Shown here: one piece after another, positions 16,782-24,922 of the stretch
Layout: each line of letters begins with the position of its first letter
Numbering within the stretch: the first letter of the stretch is position 1
DNA from: Micromonospora_G sp044901685
Lineage (GTDB): Bacteria; Actinomycetota; Actinomycetes; Mycobacteriales; Micromonosporaceae
DNA: 64,000 nt
Direction of reading: 5' to 3'
NCBI RefSeq assembly: GCF_044901685.1
Contig: NZ_JBJDPS010000003.1
Span: forward strand, 496,001-560,000
Notes under the pieces: generated by a model
Seen by the model: the letters and a program-made list of their open reading frames with translations, nothing else
The model's database searches: none
What the model was told of the DNA's origin: nothing
Made by a program: the position numbers and the translations under genes

Positions 16782-19700
16782 CGCAGGCCGAAGGCGCGGG
16801 TGATGGTTTGGGTTACCGAGTTGCCGGTGGTGTCGCGGGCGGTGGCGCGGATGGAGACGAAGCGGGCGCCCTTCGGGGCCCGTAGGTTCGCCTTCCACTG
16901 GCCGTCCTTGGCCCGGTCCAGGGACTGACGCTGCCAGTGGGCGCCGTCGTCGTACGAGATGTCCAGCCCGACCGAGTCGATCCGGCCACAGTCGGTGGCG
17001 TCCGGCAGGTGCGCGGCGGCCAGGGTCAGTTCGGTTTTTGCCTTCGTGGTCCCGGCGGCGTCGGTGTCAACCTTGTAGTCGAGCTGGAGCAGCGGGAGTA
17101 CCGCGTTCCCCTCGCCGGTGGGAGCCTTCGAGCGGAAGGTCCAGTCGGTCTCGGTACGGGTCGAGTACGGCCCGGCCGTCGGGTCCTGGCTGGTCTTCAC
17201 GTTCAGCCGGTACGGCAGTGTCTTCGCACTCGGCGCGGTCCCGGTGACCCGGGTGCCGGTGCCCTGCCCGAGCTGGGTGCCGCCCTGGTAGAGCGTGTTG
17301 GTCTGGGCCGAGGCGTTCAGCACCATGCCCACGTGGTCGTCCCCGCCGGCGCCGGGGATGTCCAGGTTGAAGGTCTGGCCGTTACGGAACGGCGGCCGGA
17401 AGTTGTTGTTCAGGTACGGGCGCTCGATCGGGGTGAAGAACCGCTCGTGGCCCAAACTGCCCGGCTGGTAACTGATCCGCTCGTCGATCTGGTAGGTGCC
17501 GCCCTCGACGTACGCCTCCTGTCCCCACTTGTACAGCTCACCCGTGGAGACCCAGTCGGTGCGTACGGGTGCCAGCGGGCGGTTGCTGGTGAGCCCGATG
17601 CCCCAGTCGTTGTAGGACGGCCAGTCGAACCGGAACTCGCCACCCCGGGTGGCACCGGCCGGCAGGTTGAAGTTGACGTCGATCCGGGCCAGGGTCCGCT
17701 CGGTCTCCCGCCGGGTCAACTCGCGCGGAATCGTGTTGTGGTGCGTCTGGACCAGGTCGTAGAGGTAGTCGGCGGCCGGTTGGGAGGTCACGGTGAGCTT
17801 CGTCGGGCCGCGCCTGATCTGGTCGACCAGGGCCAGGCCCGCGTCCTTCGAGAGCAGTGCCACCTCGATCGGCGTGGGGGTGAAGAAGTCGACGCCGTAG
17901 TTGCGGACGTCCCGCCACGGCTGGTCGCTCACCACCAGCAGCAGTTTTGCCCCGGCCGAGGTCGCGGCGGCGGCCTGCGCCCGGTCGGTGACGTCGTCGT
18001 TGCGCCGTACCACGGCGATTTTGCCCCGGGCGTCGACCTTGGCGTAGTCGGCGGCGGCGCCGTTGCCGGCGTAGACCGCCGTCAGGTCCCACCTGCCCTT
18101 CGGCAACTGGGTGGTGCCCTGCTGGCGGACCAGGTCGTCGAAGTCGTCCCTGCTGCTCGCGACGCTCAGCACCGGCTGCTCCTTCCGCCAGCGGGCGCTG
18201 AGGTAGAAGTCGCCGTGGGTGACCTTGTCGCTGCTGGGCACGGCCCAGAAGCTGTCGTAGTAGACGCCCGCGTCGACAAACGAACGCCAGAGTCCGCCGC
18301 CCATGGTGCGGTGGTAGTCGAGTCGGGCGTACGTGTCGCCGGTCGAGCGGGGCACCGTCGACTGCACCTGACGGACCTTGGACGCGTCCAGCGCGACCGT
18401 GGTGTCCCGACGCAGGTCGATGTCGGGGTCGCCGATCAGGGCCAGGCCGAGCGAGTTCGTCCCGTGGCTGCCCGGGACGTCGACGAAGGACATCGCCGAG
18501 TAGACGTCCTCGGGGAGGAGCATGCTGGTCTCACCGTCGACCCAGACGAAGTCCGGTCCGAAGCTGCCCGACCGCATGAGTTCCACGAAGCCGCCGAGAG
18601 GCTGTCCGTCGCGGCCGGTCAGACGCAGGGTCAGCCGGTGGTAGGGGGTGACGGTGCCGACCCCGATCGCGGTCCGGGCCAGGACGGTGCCGGCACCGCT
18701 CGCCACGACCTGGCCGGTGTACCGGGCGCCGGGGCTGGCCCGGCTCGGGTCCACGGTCAGGGTGACGGTCGCGGTGCCGTTGCCCGGCACGGTGACCCGG
18801 TTCGTGGAGAGGGCGAACAGCCCGGTCGGCGCGCTCGCGGCGTCCAGCGCCAGGTCGAGCGTGATCGGCTGGCCGGTGGTGTTGGTGTAGGTCACCGGAC
18901 GTGACACCGGGCCGGCGGCCATGCTGGTCGCACGGTTCGCGGTCGCGGGCCTTGGGTCGAGGGCGACCCCGGTGTACGCGGTGCCGGTGGCCACGATCGG
19001 CGCCCGTACGGCGGCGGCGACGTCCAGCCGACCGGTGCCGCCCTGGTAGGCGTCGTACCGTGGGGTGGCCTTGGTCGTGCTGACCAGCGCGTCCTTGAGT
19101 TGCTGGCCGGTCCACCCGGGGTGTTCGGCGGCGAGCAGCGCGGCGGCGCCGGCCACGTGCGGGGTGGCCATCGAGGTGCCGTCCATGGTCTGGTAGTAAC
19201 CCTCGTCCCCGGCCGCGTAGCGGGAGTGCGCCGCGAGGATGGCGACGCCGGGTGCGGTCAGTTCGGGCTTGAGCGCCTCGTCCGCGAGTCGCGGCCCCTG
19301 GCTGGAGAAGTAGGCGAGTTCGTCGTTGCCGTCCACCGCGCCGACGGTCAGGGCCGCGTCGGCGGCGCCGGGCGCGCTGACGGTGGAGGGGGCGCCGAAG
19401 TTGCCGGCGGCGACCACGAAGAGCGCGCCGGTCTCGGCGCTGAGCGAGTTGACGGCCTGGCTGATCGGGTCCGAGCCGTCGCTGGGCTGGTCCGAGCCGA
19501 GGCTCATGTTGACGATGGCGGCGTCGGCGTCGCGGGCGGCCCACTCCATGCCGGCGAGCACCCACGAGTCGAGCCCGTAGCCCTGGTCGCTGAGCACCTT
19601 GCCGACGGCGAGTTGGGCGCCGGGGGCGACCCCCTTCTCCCGGCCGCCGGAGGCGGCGCCGGTGCCGGCGATGGTGGAGGCGACGTGGGTGCCGTGTCCT

Positions 19701-20596
19701 CTCCGGTCGACAATCTCCTCGTCCGGTACGAAGACGGCCGACTCGGCGATCCGGTCGGTCAGGTCCGGGTGGCTGGCGTCGATCCCGGTGTCCAGCACGG
19801 CCACGCGTACGCCCTCGCCGGTGTCGCCGCCGGCCCAGACCTCGGGTGCGCCGATCTGCGCGGTGCTCTCGGCCAGGTCGGGGAAGACCCGACCGTCGAG
19901 CCAGATCTTCTCGATTCCGGCGCCGAAGCTCGGCGTACCGTTCTTGCCGATCCCGGCGCCGAAGCTCGGCGTACCGTCCTGGGTGGACTTCGAGCGGGTC
20001 GAGGGGTCGGACGAGCTCGACGTGACGGCGGCCCAGAAGTCGGCGGCCCGTCCCCGTTCGGTGCTGACCGCCGCGCCCTGGATGCTGGTGAGCGCCCGGC
20101 TCCGGACGGCACCGGGTGGTGTGGCGGCGCCCCGCAGCCCCTGCCCGGCATCGGTGTACTCGACGATCAGCGGCAACGTGGCGGTGTGCGCGTCGTCGTA
20201 CCCGTCGGCGACCAGCGAGGTGATGTCGAACAGCCGCCGGTCGAGTGTCTTCGCGGCGACGAACGGCAGCACCGCCTCGGGGTACACGTAGAGGCTGTCG
20301 CCGGACTCGACGATCCGCGCCCGCGAGGGAGTGCCGTCCGGGCGCCGTACCTGGACGGTGCCGCCGGCCCCGGTGCCGTTCTGCCTGGTGGTGACCACGT
20401 CACCGGTGATCAGGGTGACCGTGTGGGTTCCGGGCGGCGTGCTGACCGGGCTCGCGCCGGCCGGCGCACCGGTAGCCGAACCCGTACCGGGGTCGGGGGA
20501 CGAGCGGGCGGCCGCCGTGGCGGGCGTGGCTCCGGTCACGGCCAGGAGGGTGGAGATCAGGGCGGCGAGCCTGATCCCGCGCGGGCGCAATGCCAT
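16778..20596 (-). CDS. Large secreted subtilisin-family (S8) serine peptidase
   Basis: A 1272-residue secreted protein. It has a signal peptide (1-29, cut near ATAAA) and a propeptide up to about residue 200. The S8 domain has the triad visible as D269 (VAVLDTGIDASHPDL), H301 (RRGHGTHVAS) and S475 (DGTSMATPHVAGAA). A very long C-terminal part (about 560-1272) contains beta-sandwich-like segments, including a Fn3-like stretch (NTTGQPITLDLAL) and a PA-like inserted stretch. It probably digests extracellular protein. Just before the catalytic domain lies a 12-residue tandem duplication (GTPSFGAGI repeated). The ATG at 20596 has GGGAG seven bases upstream. Two GATCAACTT motifs lie upstream, one on each side of a TTGATCAA palindrome. 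The stop lies inside the dispersed palindrome. Confidence 0.92.
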   Translation of the reverse strand: MALRPRGIRLAALISTLLAVTGATPATAAARSSPDPGTGSATGAPAGASPVSTPPGTHTVTLITGDVVTTRQNGTGAGGTVQVRRPDGTPSRARIVESGDSLYVYPEAVLPFVAAKTLDRRLFDITSLVADGYDDAHTATLPLIVEYTDAGQGLRGAATPPGAVRSRALTSIQGAAVSTERGRAADFWAAVTSSSSDPSTRSKSTQDGTPSFGAGIGKNGTPSFGAGIEKIWLDGRVFPDLAESTAQIGAPEVWAGGDTGEGVRVAVLDTGIDASHPDLTDRIAESAVFVPDEEIVDRRGHGTHVASTIAGTGAASGGREKGVAPGAQLAVGKVLSDQGYGLDSWVLAGMEWAARDADAAIVNMSLGSDQPSDGSDPISQAVNSLSAETGALFVVAAGNFGAPSTVSAPGAADAALTVGAVDGNDELAYFSSQGPRLADEALKPELTAPGVAILAAHSRYAAGDEGYYQTMDGTSMATPHVAGAAALLAAEHPGWTGQQLKDALVSTTKATPRYDAYQGGTGRLDVAAAVRAPIVATGTAYTGVALDPRPATANRATSMAAGPVSRPVTYTNTTGQPITLDLALDAASAPTGLFALSTNRVTVPGNGTATVTLTVDPSRASPGARYTGQVVASGAGTVLARTAIGVGTVTPYHRLTLRLTGRDGQPLGGFVELMRSGSFGPDFVWVDGETSMLLPEDVYSAMSFVDVPGSHGTNSLGLALIGDPDIDLRRDTTVALDASKVRQVQSTVPRSTGDTYARLDYHRTMGGGLWRSFVDAGVYYDSFWAVPSSDKVTHGDFYLSARWRKEQPVLSVASSRDDFDDLVRQQGTTQLPKGRWDLTAVYAGNGAAADYAKVDARGKIAVVRRNDDVTDRAQAAAATSAGAKLLLVVSDQPWRDVRNYGVDFFTPTPIEVALLSKDAGLALVDQIRRGPTKLTVTSQPAADYLYDLVQTHHNTIPRELTRRETERTLARIDVNFNLPAGATRGGEFRFDWPSYNDWGIGLTSNRPLAPVRTDWVSTGELYKWGQEAYVEGGTYQIDERISYQPGSLGHERFFTPIERPYLNNNFRPPFRNGQTFNLDIPGAGGDDHVGMVLNASAQTNTLYQGGTQLGQGTGTRVTGTAPSAKTLPYRLNVKTSQDPTAGPYSTRTETDWTFRSKAPTGEGNAVLPLLQLDYKVDTDAAGTTKAKTELTLAAAHLPDATDCGRIDSVGLDISYDDGAHWQRQSLDRAKDGQWKANLRAPKGARFVSIRATARDTTGNSVTQTITRAFGLR
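19917..19977 (-). repeat. In-frame 36-base tandem duplication within the S8 peptidase
   Basis: The 25-base block at 19917-19941 is repeated exactly at 19953-19977, a period of 36 bases or 12 residues. It yields GTPSFGAGIGKN followed by GTPSFGAGIEKI at the propeptide/catalytic domain border. Confidence 0.9.
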
Positions 20597-20752
20597 GGAT
20601 AAACTCCCAAGTGTCGATCAACTTGCGGCAGTCGAGGACGTTACGCGCACTTGATCAATTGGGGTAGATCAACTTTCCGGAATGTCGACACGGCACGGCC
20701 GAGCGGCTGGGCGGCGGCAGGGCGGCGGGACGGCGGCTGGGCGGACCGAACG

Positions 20753-22147
20753 TCAGCGGGCGCCGTCGATCGGGTTCGTGCCCCGGCTGACCCGCATCCG
20801 GCTGCGCCGACCGGGACGTACGCCCCACGCCATGTCCCCGCAGAGCACCACTCCGAGCAGCACCCACCATCCGCTCGTCTCGCCGTGCAACCAGCTCACC
20901 CCGGCGAGCGCCGTGATCGGCGCGACCGCCAGCAGGGTCAACCCGCTGAGCAGGCGCTGCCACCTCGGGCGGACGTGGTAGAGATCCTCCCGGGGCGGGC
21001 GCATCGGATGCTCGCGTACGGAATGCACCACCGCGCCGACAAAGCTCAGCCGCTCGGTCCGGATCGCCCCCGGCACCGACTCGGCCCACTCTGTCAGCTC
21101 CGCCGCGCTCCGACCGACCGTCTCCACCGGTACGTCCAACAGGCGCCCCAACTCGGTGAGCGCCTCGCCCGGCGGCAGGTCGGTCCGGCGCAACAGCCCG
21201 ACCACGGTCAACGCCCGCTCCGGTACGCCGAACACCTCGGCCAGTTGCCGACCGGCCCGGGCCGTCGCCTCGGCGGTGGCCGGCGCACCACCGCCCCACT
21301 CGTGTGCCCCGGCGATCCGGTTGCGTCTGGTCAGCACAAAACCCGCGGTCCGCTCCGACCACCAGTAGGCCAGCGTCGGCCACCGCCGGTCGGCCAGCAC
21401 CTGGGCGGCGACCGGCAGGTTCGCCCGGGGACCCCGGCCGTCCCAGAGCTGCACGCAGCGCAGTGGGTCGACCGGCACCGTCCAGGCCGACTGCCGGGTC
21501 AGCGGCGCCTCGGCTGCGGCGACCACCGCCGGGGCGTACACCAGGACCACGCCGACCTCCGGTCGGGCCGGCGGCGCACCGACCACGGTGTCGGGTCCGG
21601 GCCCGGCCGGGGTCAGCAGTTCCAACGGCAGCCCCAGGCAACGGCAGGCGTCGGCGATCCTGGCCGGGCCGTCGTAGCCGGTCGAAACGCTGGTCAACGC
21701 GCGGAGCAGGAGTGGCGCCCCGTCGGGCAGCCCGAAGACGGCGACGGCCGACGCCGCGTCGGCCTCGGTGGCATCGGCACCGATCGGGCCGACCACCGAA
21801 CCGTCCGGCCCGTACGCGACCAGCCAGAGCCCGTCCTCGTCGAACCCCAGCCGGCAGGCGGGAACCCGGGCGGCGACACCAAGCCCGCGCAAGCCGCTCC
21901 CGGTGTCGGTATCGGTGGCGGTGCTGTCGATAGCGGTGCTGACAGTAGCGATGCTCTCGATGCGGGTCCAGCCGTCGGTCTCGCCCGCGACGGCCGGGAC
22001 GCGGTCGGTGAGCAGAACCAGGCGGTGCACGGTGGCCCGGATCGCGTCGATCGGACCGATCGGGCCGGTGACCCCGGCCGCCCCGAATCCCGCGACCGGG
22101 TCGCCGGTCGGCCGGACCACCACCGGCTCCTGCCTCGGCCCGGCCAT
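20753..22147 (-). CDS. Uncharacterised protein with C-terminal membrane segments
   Basis: A 464-residue protein without a recognised family. The N-terminal half contains short stretches of strand and helix (RLGFDEDGLWLVAYGPDGSV) but no catalytic motif I can name. The centre has an HTH-like or scaffold-like helical part (RAGRQLAEVFGVPERALTVV). The C-terminus has two hydrophobic segments (LSGLTLLAVAPITALAGV and WVLLGVVLCGDMAWGV) followed by a basic tail, so it is probably membrane-anchored at its end. The ATG at 22147 overlaps the stop of the upstream gene by one base (TGATG), which fixes the start and implies a two-gene unit. The gene ends about 150 bases before the peptidase gene start on the same strand. 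Confidence 0.65.
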   Translation of the reverse strand: MAGPRQEPVVVRPTGDPVAGFGAAGVTGPIGPIDAIRATVHRLVLLTDRVPAVAGETDGWTRIESIATVSTAIDSTATDTDTGSGLRGLGVAARVPACRLGFDEDGLWLVAYGPDGSVVGPIGADATEADAASAVAVFGLPDGAPLLLRALTSVSTGYDGPARIADACRCLGLPLELLTPAGPGPDTVVGAPPARPEVGVVLVYAPAVVAAAEAPLTRQSAWTVPVDPLRCVQLWDGRGPRANLPVAAQVLADRRWPTLAYWWSERTAGFVLTRRNRIAGAHEWGGGAPATAEATARAGRQLAEVFGVPERALTVVGLLRRTDLPPGEALTELGRLLDVPVETVGRSAAELTEWAESVPGAIRTERLSFVGAVVHSVREHPMRPPREDLYHVRPRWQRLLSGLTLLAVAPITALAGVSWLHGETSGWWVLLGVVLCGDMAWGVRPGRRSRMRVSRGTNPIDGAR

Positions 22148-22752
22148 CAGTAGGACTGGGCCATCAGCCGGCCGAGCACGCCCCGGGTGGTCACGTCGAA
22201 CCGTTCGGCCTCGTGGAGTCCCGGATCGTCGCCGACGAGCAGGGAACGCCCGACCGCGACGTCCGGCAGCCCGAACACCCGGCACACCTGGCGCAGCAGG
22301 TCGGCGACGAGCGGCCGGGGACGGCCCGGCACCGGGTCGTTACGGATCAGCGCCAGGTCGGTCCCGTGTTCCGGCTGGCCGTACGCGGCGGCTATCTCCT
22401 CGCAGTACGTGTCCCACGCCTTCCGGTCGGTAAGATACTCGGCCGGGTCCTCCGAGGGTTGCCAGTCCGCCGCCCATTGCAGGCTCCACGGACCACCGGT
22501 CGGCGCCAGCAGCATCGCCTCTGCCAGCGCCTCGTTCGCCAGCAGCATCCAGGCCGGCTCGCCGGTCCGCCGGACCAGCGCGGCGGCGGGTCCGGCCAGG
22601 CGTCGACTGCTGGACCTCATTCCTCTCGGCGGGTCGAAGAGCACGATCGTGCCGAGCGGGTCGGGTGCCACGAACCCGCCGACCCTGCCCGCGCCCACCG
22701 CCTCGCGTACCCGCGCCAACGGCGCCTTGGTCACGACCGCGTACGTCCCCAC
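22147..22752 (-). CDS. Uncharacterised protein, first gene of a two-gene unit
   Basis: A 201-residue soluble protein I do not recognise. It has no signal peptide or membrane segment; visible features are a Gly/Pro-rich N-terminal part (VGGFVAPDPLGTIVLFDPPR) and a helical middle (EPAWMLLANEALAEAMLLAP). The GTG at 22752 is chosen because GGGAG lies seven bases upstream; the frame is open further but would run into the promoter of the divergent HAD gene. It is translationally coupled to the following 464-residue gene. Both show high GC codon bias, so they belong to the resident genome. The pair may act together. Confidence 0.6.
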   Translation of the reverse strand: MGTYAVVTKAPLARVREAVGAGRVGGFVAPDPLGTIVLFDPPRGMRSSSRRLAGPAAALVRRTGEPAWMLLANEALAEAMLLAPTGGPWSLQWAADWQPSEDPAEYLTDRKAWDTYCEEIAAAYGQPEHGTDLALIRNDPVPGRPRPLVADLLRQVCRVFGLPDVAVGRSLLVGDDPGLHEAERFDVTTRGVLGRLMAQSY

Positions 22753-22893
22753 GGCGGTTCTCCCGTCATCGGTCCTGGCTGCGGAAGCTACCCGAGCGTC
22801 GTCGATCGGTCTATGGCCCGACGGCGTAGTAATTGCTCGCTCCCGCCGGACCGCCCCGATAGGGTCGCCCCGGGACGAGAACGGGGAGAGATC

Positions 22894-23610
22894 GTGGAAC
22901 AGCTCGGGACGATGAGTGACCGGCGTGACGGACAAGTGTTGATCTTCGATGCGGACGACACGCTCTGGGAGAACAACGCGTTGTTCGAGCGGGTGATCGA
23001 CGATTTTCTCGAATGGGTGGCGCACCCGACGCTGGACCATGGCGAGATCCGCCTGATCCTCAACGACATCGAGCGGGCGAACGTGGTCACCCACGGGTAC
23101 GGCAGCGCGATCTTCCTACGCAGCCTGGCCGACTGCCTCTCCCGGCTCCGTGAGCGACCGGCCACCGAGGCGGAGCGGCAGCGGATCGAGGAGTTGGCGG
23201 TGGCGCTGGTGCAACGGCGGGTGGAACTCGTGCCCGGGGTGGCCGACACCCTCGCCGAACTCGGCCGGCGGCACCGGTTGCTGCTGCTCACCAAGGGCGA
23301 CACCGAGGAGCAGCAGCGCAAGATCGACGCGTCCGGGTTGGGACACCACTTCGGCAGCACGCACATCGTGCCGGAGAAGGACGTCGCGGTCTACCGGCAC
23401 CTGGCGACCGAGCAGGGGTTGGACCTGTCCATCACCTGGATGATCGGCAACTCCCCGAAGTCCGACATCCTGCCCGCCCGATCGGCGGGAATGAACGCGG
23501 TCTACATCCCGGACCCGTACCCGTGGGCGTTGGAGCGGGCCGAGATCGACCCGGCGGACAAGCTCGTGCTGACCCTGTCGACCTTCCCCGAACTCCTCCT
23601 CCACTTCTGA
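22894..23610 (+). CDS. HAD-superfamily hydrolase
   Basis: A 238-residue protein of the haloacid dehalogenase superfamily. Motif I is FDADDTLW (nucleophile and acid/base aspartates), motif II is LLLTKGD, and motif III/IV includes MIGNSPKSDILPARSAGM with a conserved lysine before it (PEKDVAVY). The helical cap between motifs I and II is of the C1 kind. The substrate is probably a small phosphorylated metabolite, but it cannot be told from sequence. The GTG at 22894 follows GGGGAG by five bases; an ATG at 22912 is the alternative. The gene is followed immediately by a copy of the dispersed palindrome. Confidence 0.85.
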   Translation: MEQLGTMSDRRDGQVLIFDADDTLWENNALFERVIDDFLEWVAHPTLDHGEIRLILNDIERANVVTHGYGSAIFLRSLADCLSRLRERPATEAERQRIEELAVALVQRRVELVPGVADTLAELGRRHRLLLLTKGDTEEQQRKIDASGLGHHFGSTHIVPEKDVAVYRHLATEQGLDLSITWMIGNSPKSDILPARSAGMNAVYIPDPYPWALERAEIDPADKLVLTLSTFPELLLHF

Positions 23611-23663
23611 GTAAGGAAGGGCCCCTTATTAACGCATAGCGTTAATAAGGGGCCCTTCCTTAC
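23611..23663. terminator. Dispersed palindrome, copy 2 (bidirectional terminator)
   Basis: A perfect 25-base-pair inverted repeat (left arm begins GTAAGGAAGGGCCCC) with loop ATA. It begins the base after the HAD stop codon and ends four bases before the stop of the convergent phosphodiesterase gene. Same core as 16725-16781 and 35420-35478. Confidence 0.9.
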
Positions 23664-23666
23664 GCG

Positions 23667-24800
23667 TCAGCGCTGGGCGGCGCGGGCGGCTACGGCGGTG
23701 TCGGGGTGGTCGCTGAAGACGCCGTCGAGGCCGAGGCTGAAGAAGAGCTCGTACTCGGCGGTGATGTCGCCGCGCGCGTTCGGGTCGGCGCCGATCCGGA
23801 AGTCGGTCGGGAGGAACTGGTTCTCGGCCCGGAAGGTCCAGGCGTGCACGTCCAGGCCGACCCGGTGGGCGTCACGTACGACGTTGGTCGGGGCGAGCAG
23901 CTTGCCGCTGGCGTCCCGGGGAACGAGCAGGTTCTTGGTGGCGCCGATCCCGTCCGCGTACGTGCTGATCCACTTCAGGTTCTCCGGCTTGACCAGATCC
24001 TGGTAGGTACGGGCGTCACCGGCGACGGTGAAGTCGTACGGGCGTCCGGTGGCGTCGAGGAGCTGAGCCAGCCGTACGTCGGTCATCTTGCTCAGCTTGC
24101 GCAGGTTCGCGGTCTCGAAGGACTGGATGAACACCGCGTCCTTGCGGCTGGTCAGGCCGTTGCGCTTGAGCACCTGGACCAGCGGCTCCTCCAGGGCGAG
24201 CCCGATCGACTGGAAGTAGGTCGGGTGCTTGGTCTCCGGGTAGATGCCGATCGTCCGGTCCAGCCGCCGGCTCTCCGACTTGGCCAGGTCGATGACCTCC
24301 TGGAGGGTGGGAATCTCCAGGGTGCCGTCGAAGGCGGTGTTGGTCGGGCGGACCTGCGGCAGCCGCTCCTTGGCCCGCAGCGTCTTCAGCTCGGCCAGGG
24401 TGAAGTCCTCGGTGAACCAGCCGGTCACCGCCACCCCGTCGATGGTCTTGGTGACCCGGCGGCCGGCGAACTCCGGGTGGTCGGCCACGTTGGTGGTGCC
24501 GGAGATCTCGTTCTCGTGCCGGGCGACCAGCACCCGGTCCTTGGTCGAGACCAGGTCGGGCTCGATGAAGTCGACGCCCATCCGGATCGCCAACCGGTAC
24601 GACTCCAGGGTGTGTTCGGGCCGGTAGCCGCTCGCGCCACGGTGTGCGATGACCAGCGGCTTCGACGCCGCGCGGGACTTCTCCGCGTGCCGCTCGTCCG
24701 GCCCGTCGCTGTCGCGTGCGGCGAACGACGAGGTCGGGATCGCCACCACCGCCGTCAGCAGGACGCCGGCCAGGCCGAGGATGGAAAGGGTACGTCGCAC
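23667..24800 (-). CDS. glpQ: Secreted glycerophosphodiester phosphodiesterase (GlpQ-like)
   Basis: A 377-residue exported enzyme that hydrolyses glycerophosphodiesters to glycerol-3-phosphate and an alcohol. Residues 1-28 are a Sec signal peptide (LSILGLAGVLLTAVVAIPTS). The catalytic GDPD elements are present: IAHRGASGYRPEHTLESY, FIEPDLVSTKDRVLVARH, then IYPETKHPTY and the C-terminal VHAWTFRAENQF. The overall length and the insert between the second and third motifs match the GlpQ rather than the UgpQ type. A GTG at 24800 with AGGAG seven bases upstream starts the gene. It is a single gene ending at the second palindrome copy and probably serves phosphate or glycerol scavenging. Confidence 0.92.
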   Translation of the reverse strand: MRRTLSILGLAGVLLTAVVAIPTSSFAARDSDGPDERHAEKSRAASKPLVIAHRGASGYRPEHTLESYRLAIRMGVDFIEPDLVSTKDRVLVARHENEISGTTNVADHPEFAGRRVTKTIDGVAVTGWFTEDFTLAELKTLRAKERLPQVRPTNTAFDGTLEIPTLQEVIDLAKSESRRLDRTIGIYPETKHPTYFQSIGLALEEPLVQVLKRNGLTSRKDAVFIQSFETANLRKLSKMTDVRLAQLLDATGRPYDFTVAGDARTYQDLVKPENLKWISTYADGIGATKNLLVPRDASGKLLAPTNVVRDAHRVGLDVHAWTFRAENQFLPTDFRIGADPNARGDITAEYELFFSLGLDGVFSDHPDTAVAARAAQR

Positions 24801-24922
24801 CGGGGGTCTCCTGACATGTTCGGGATGGACCCCGATCCAAACGCCGACGGACGACGGTCAGGCGGTCAGTGGTTGACCGAAAGATGAACAACTGTCCGGC
24901 GCGGTGCCGCCGGTCCAGGCTC

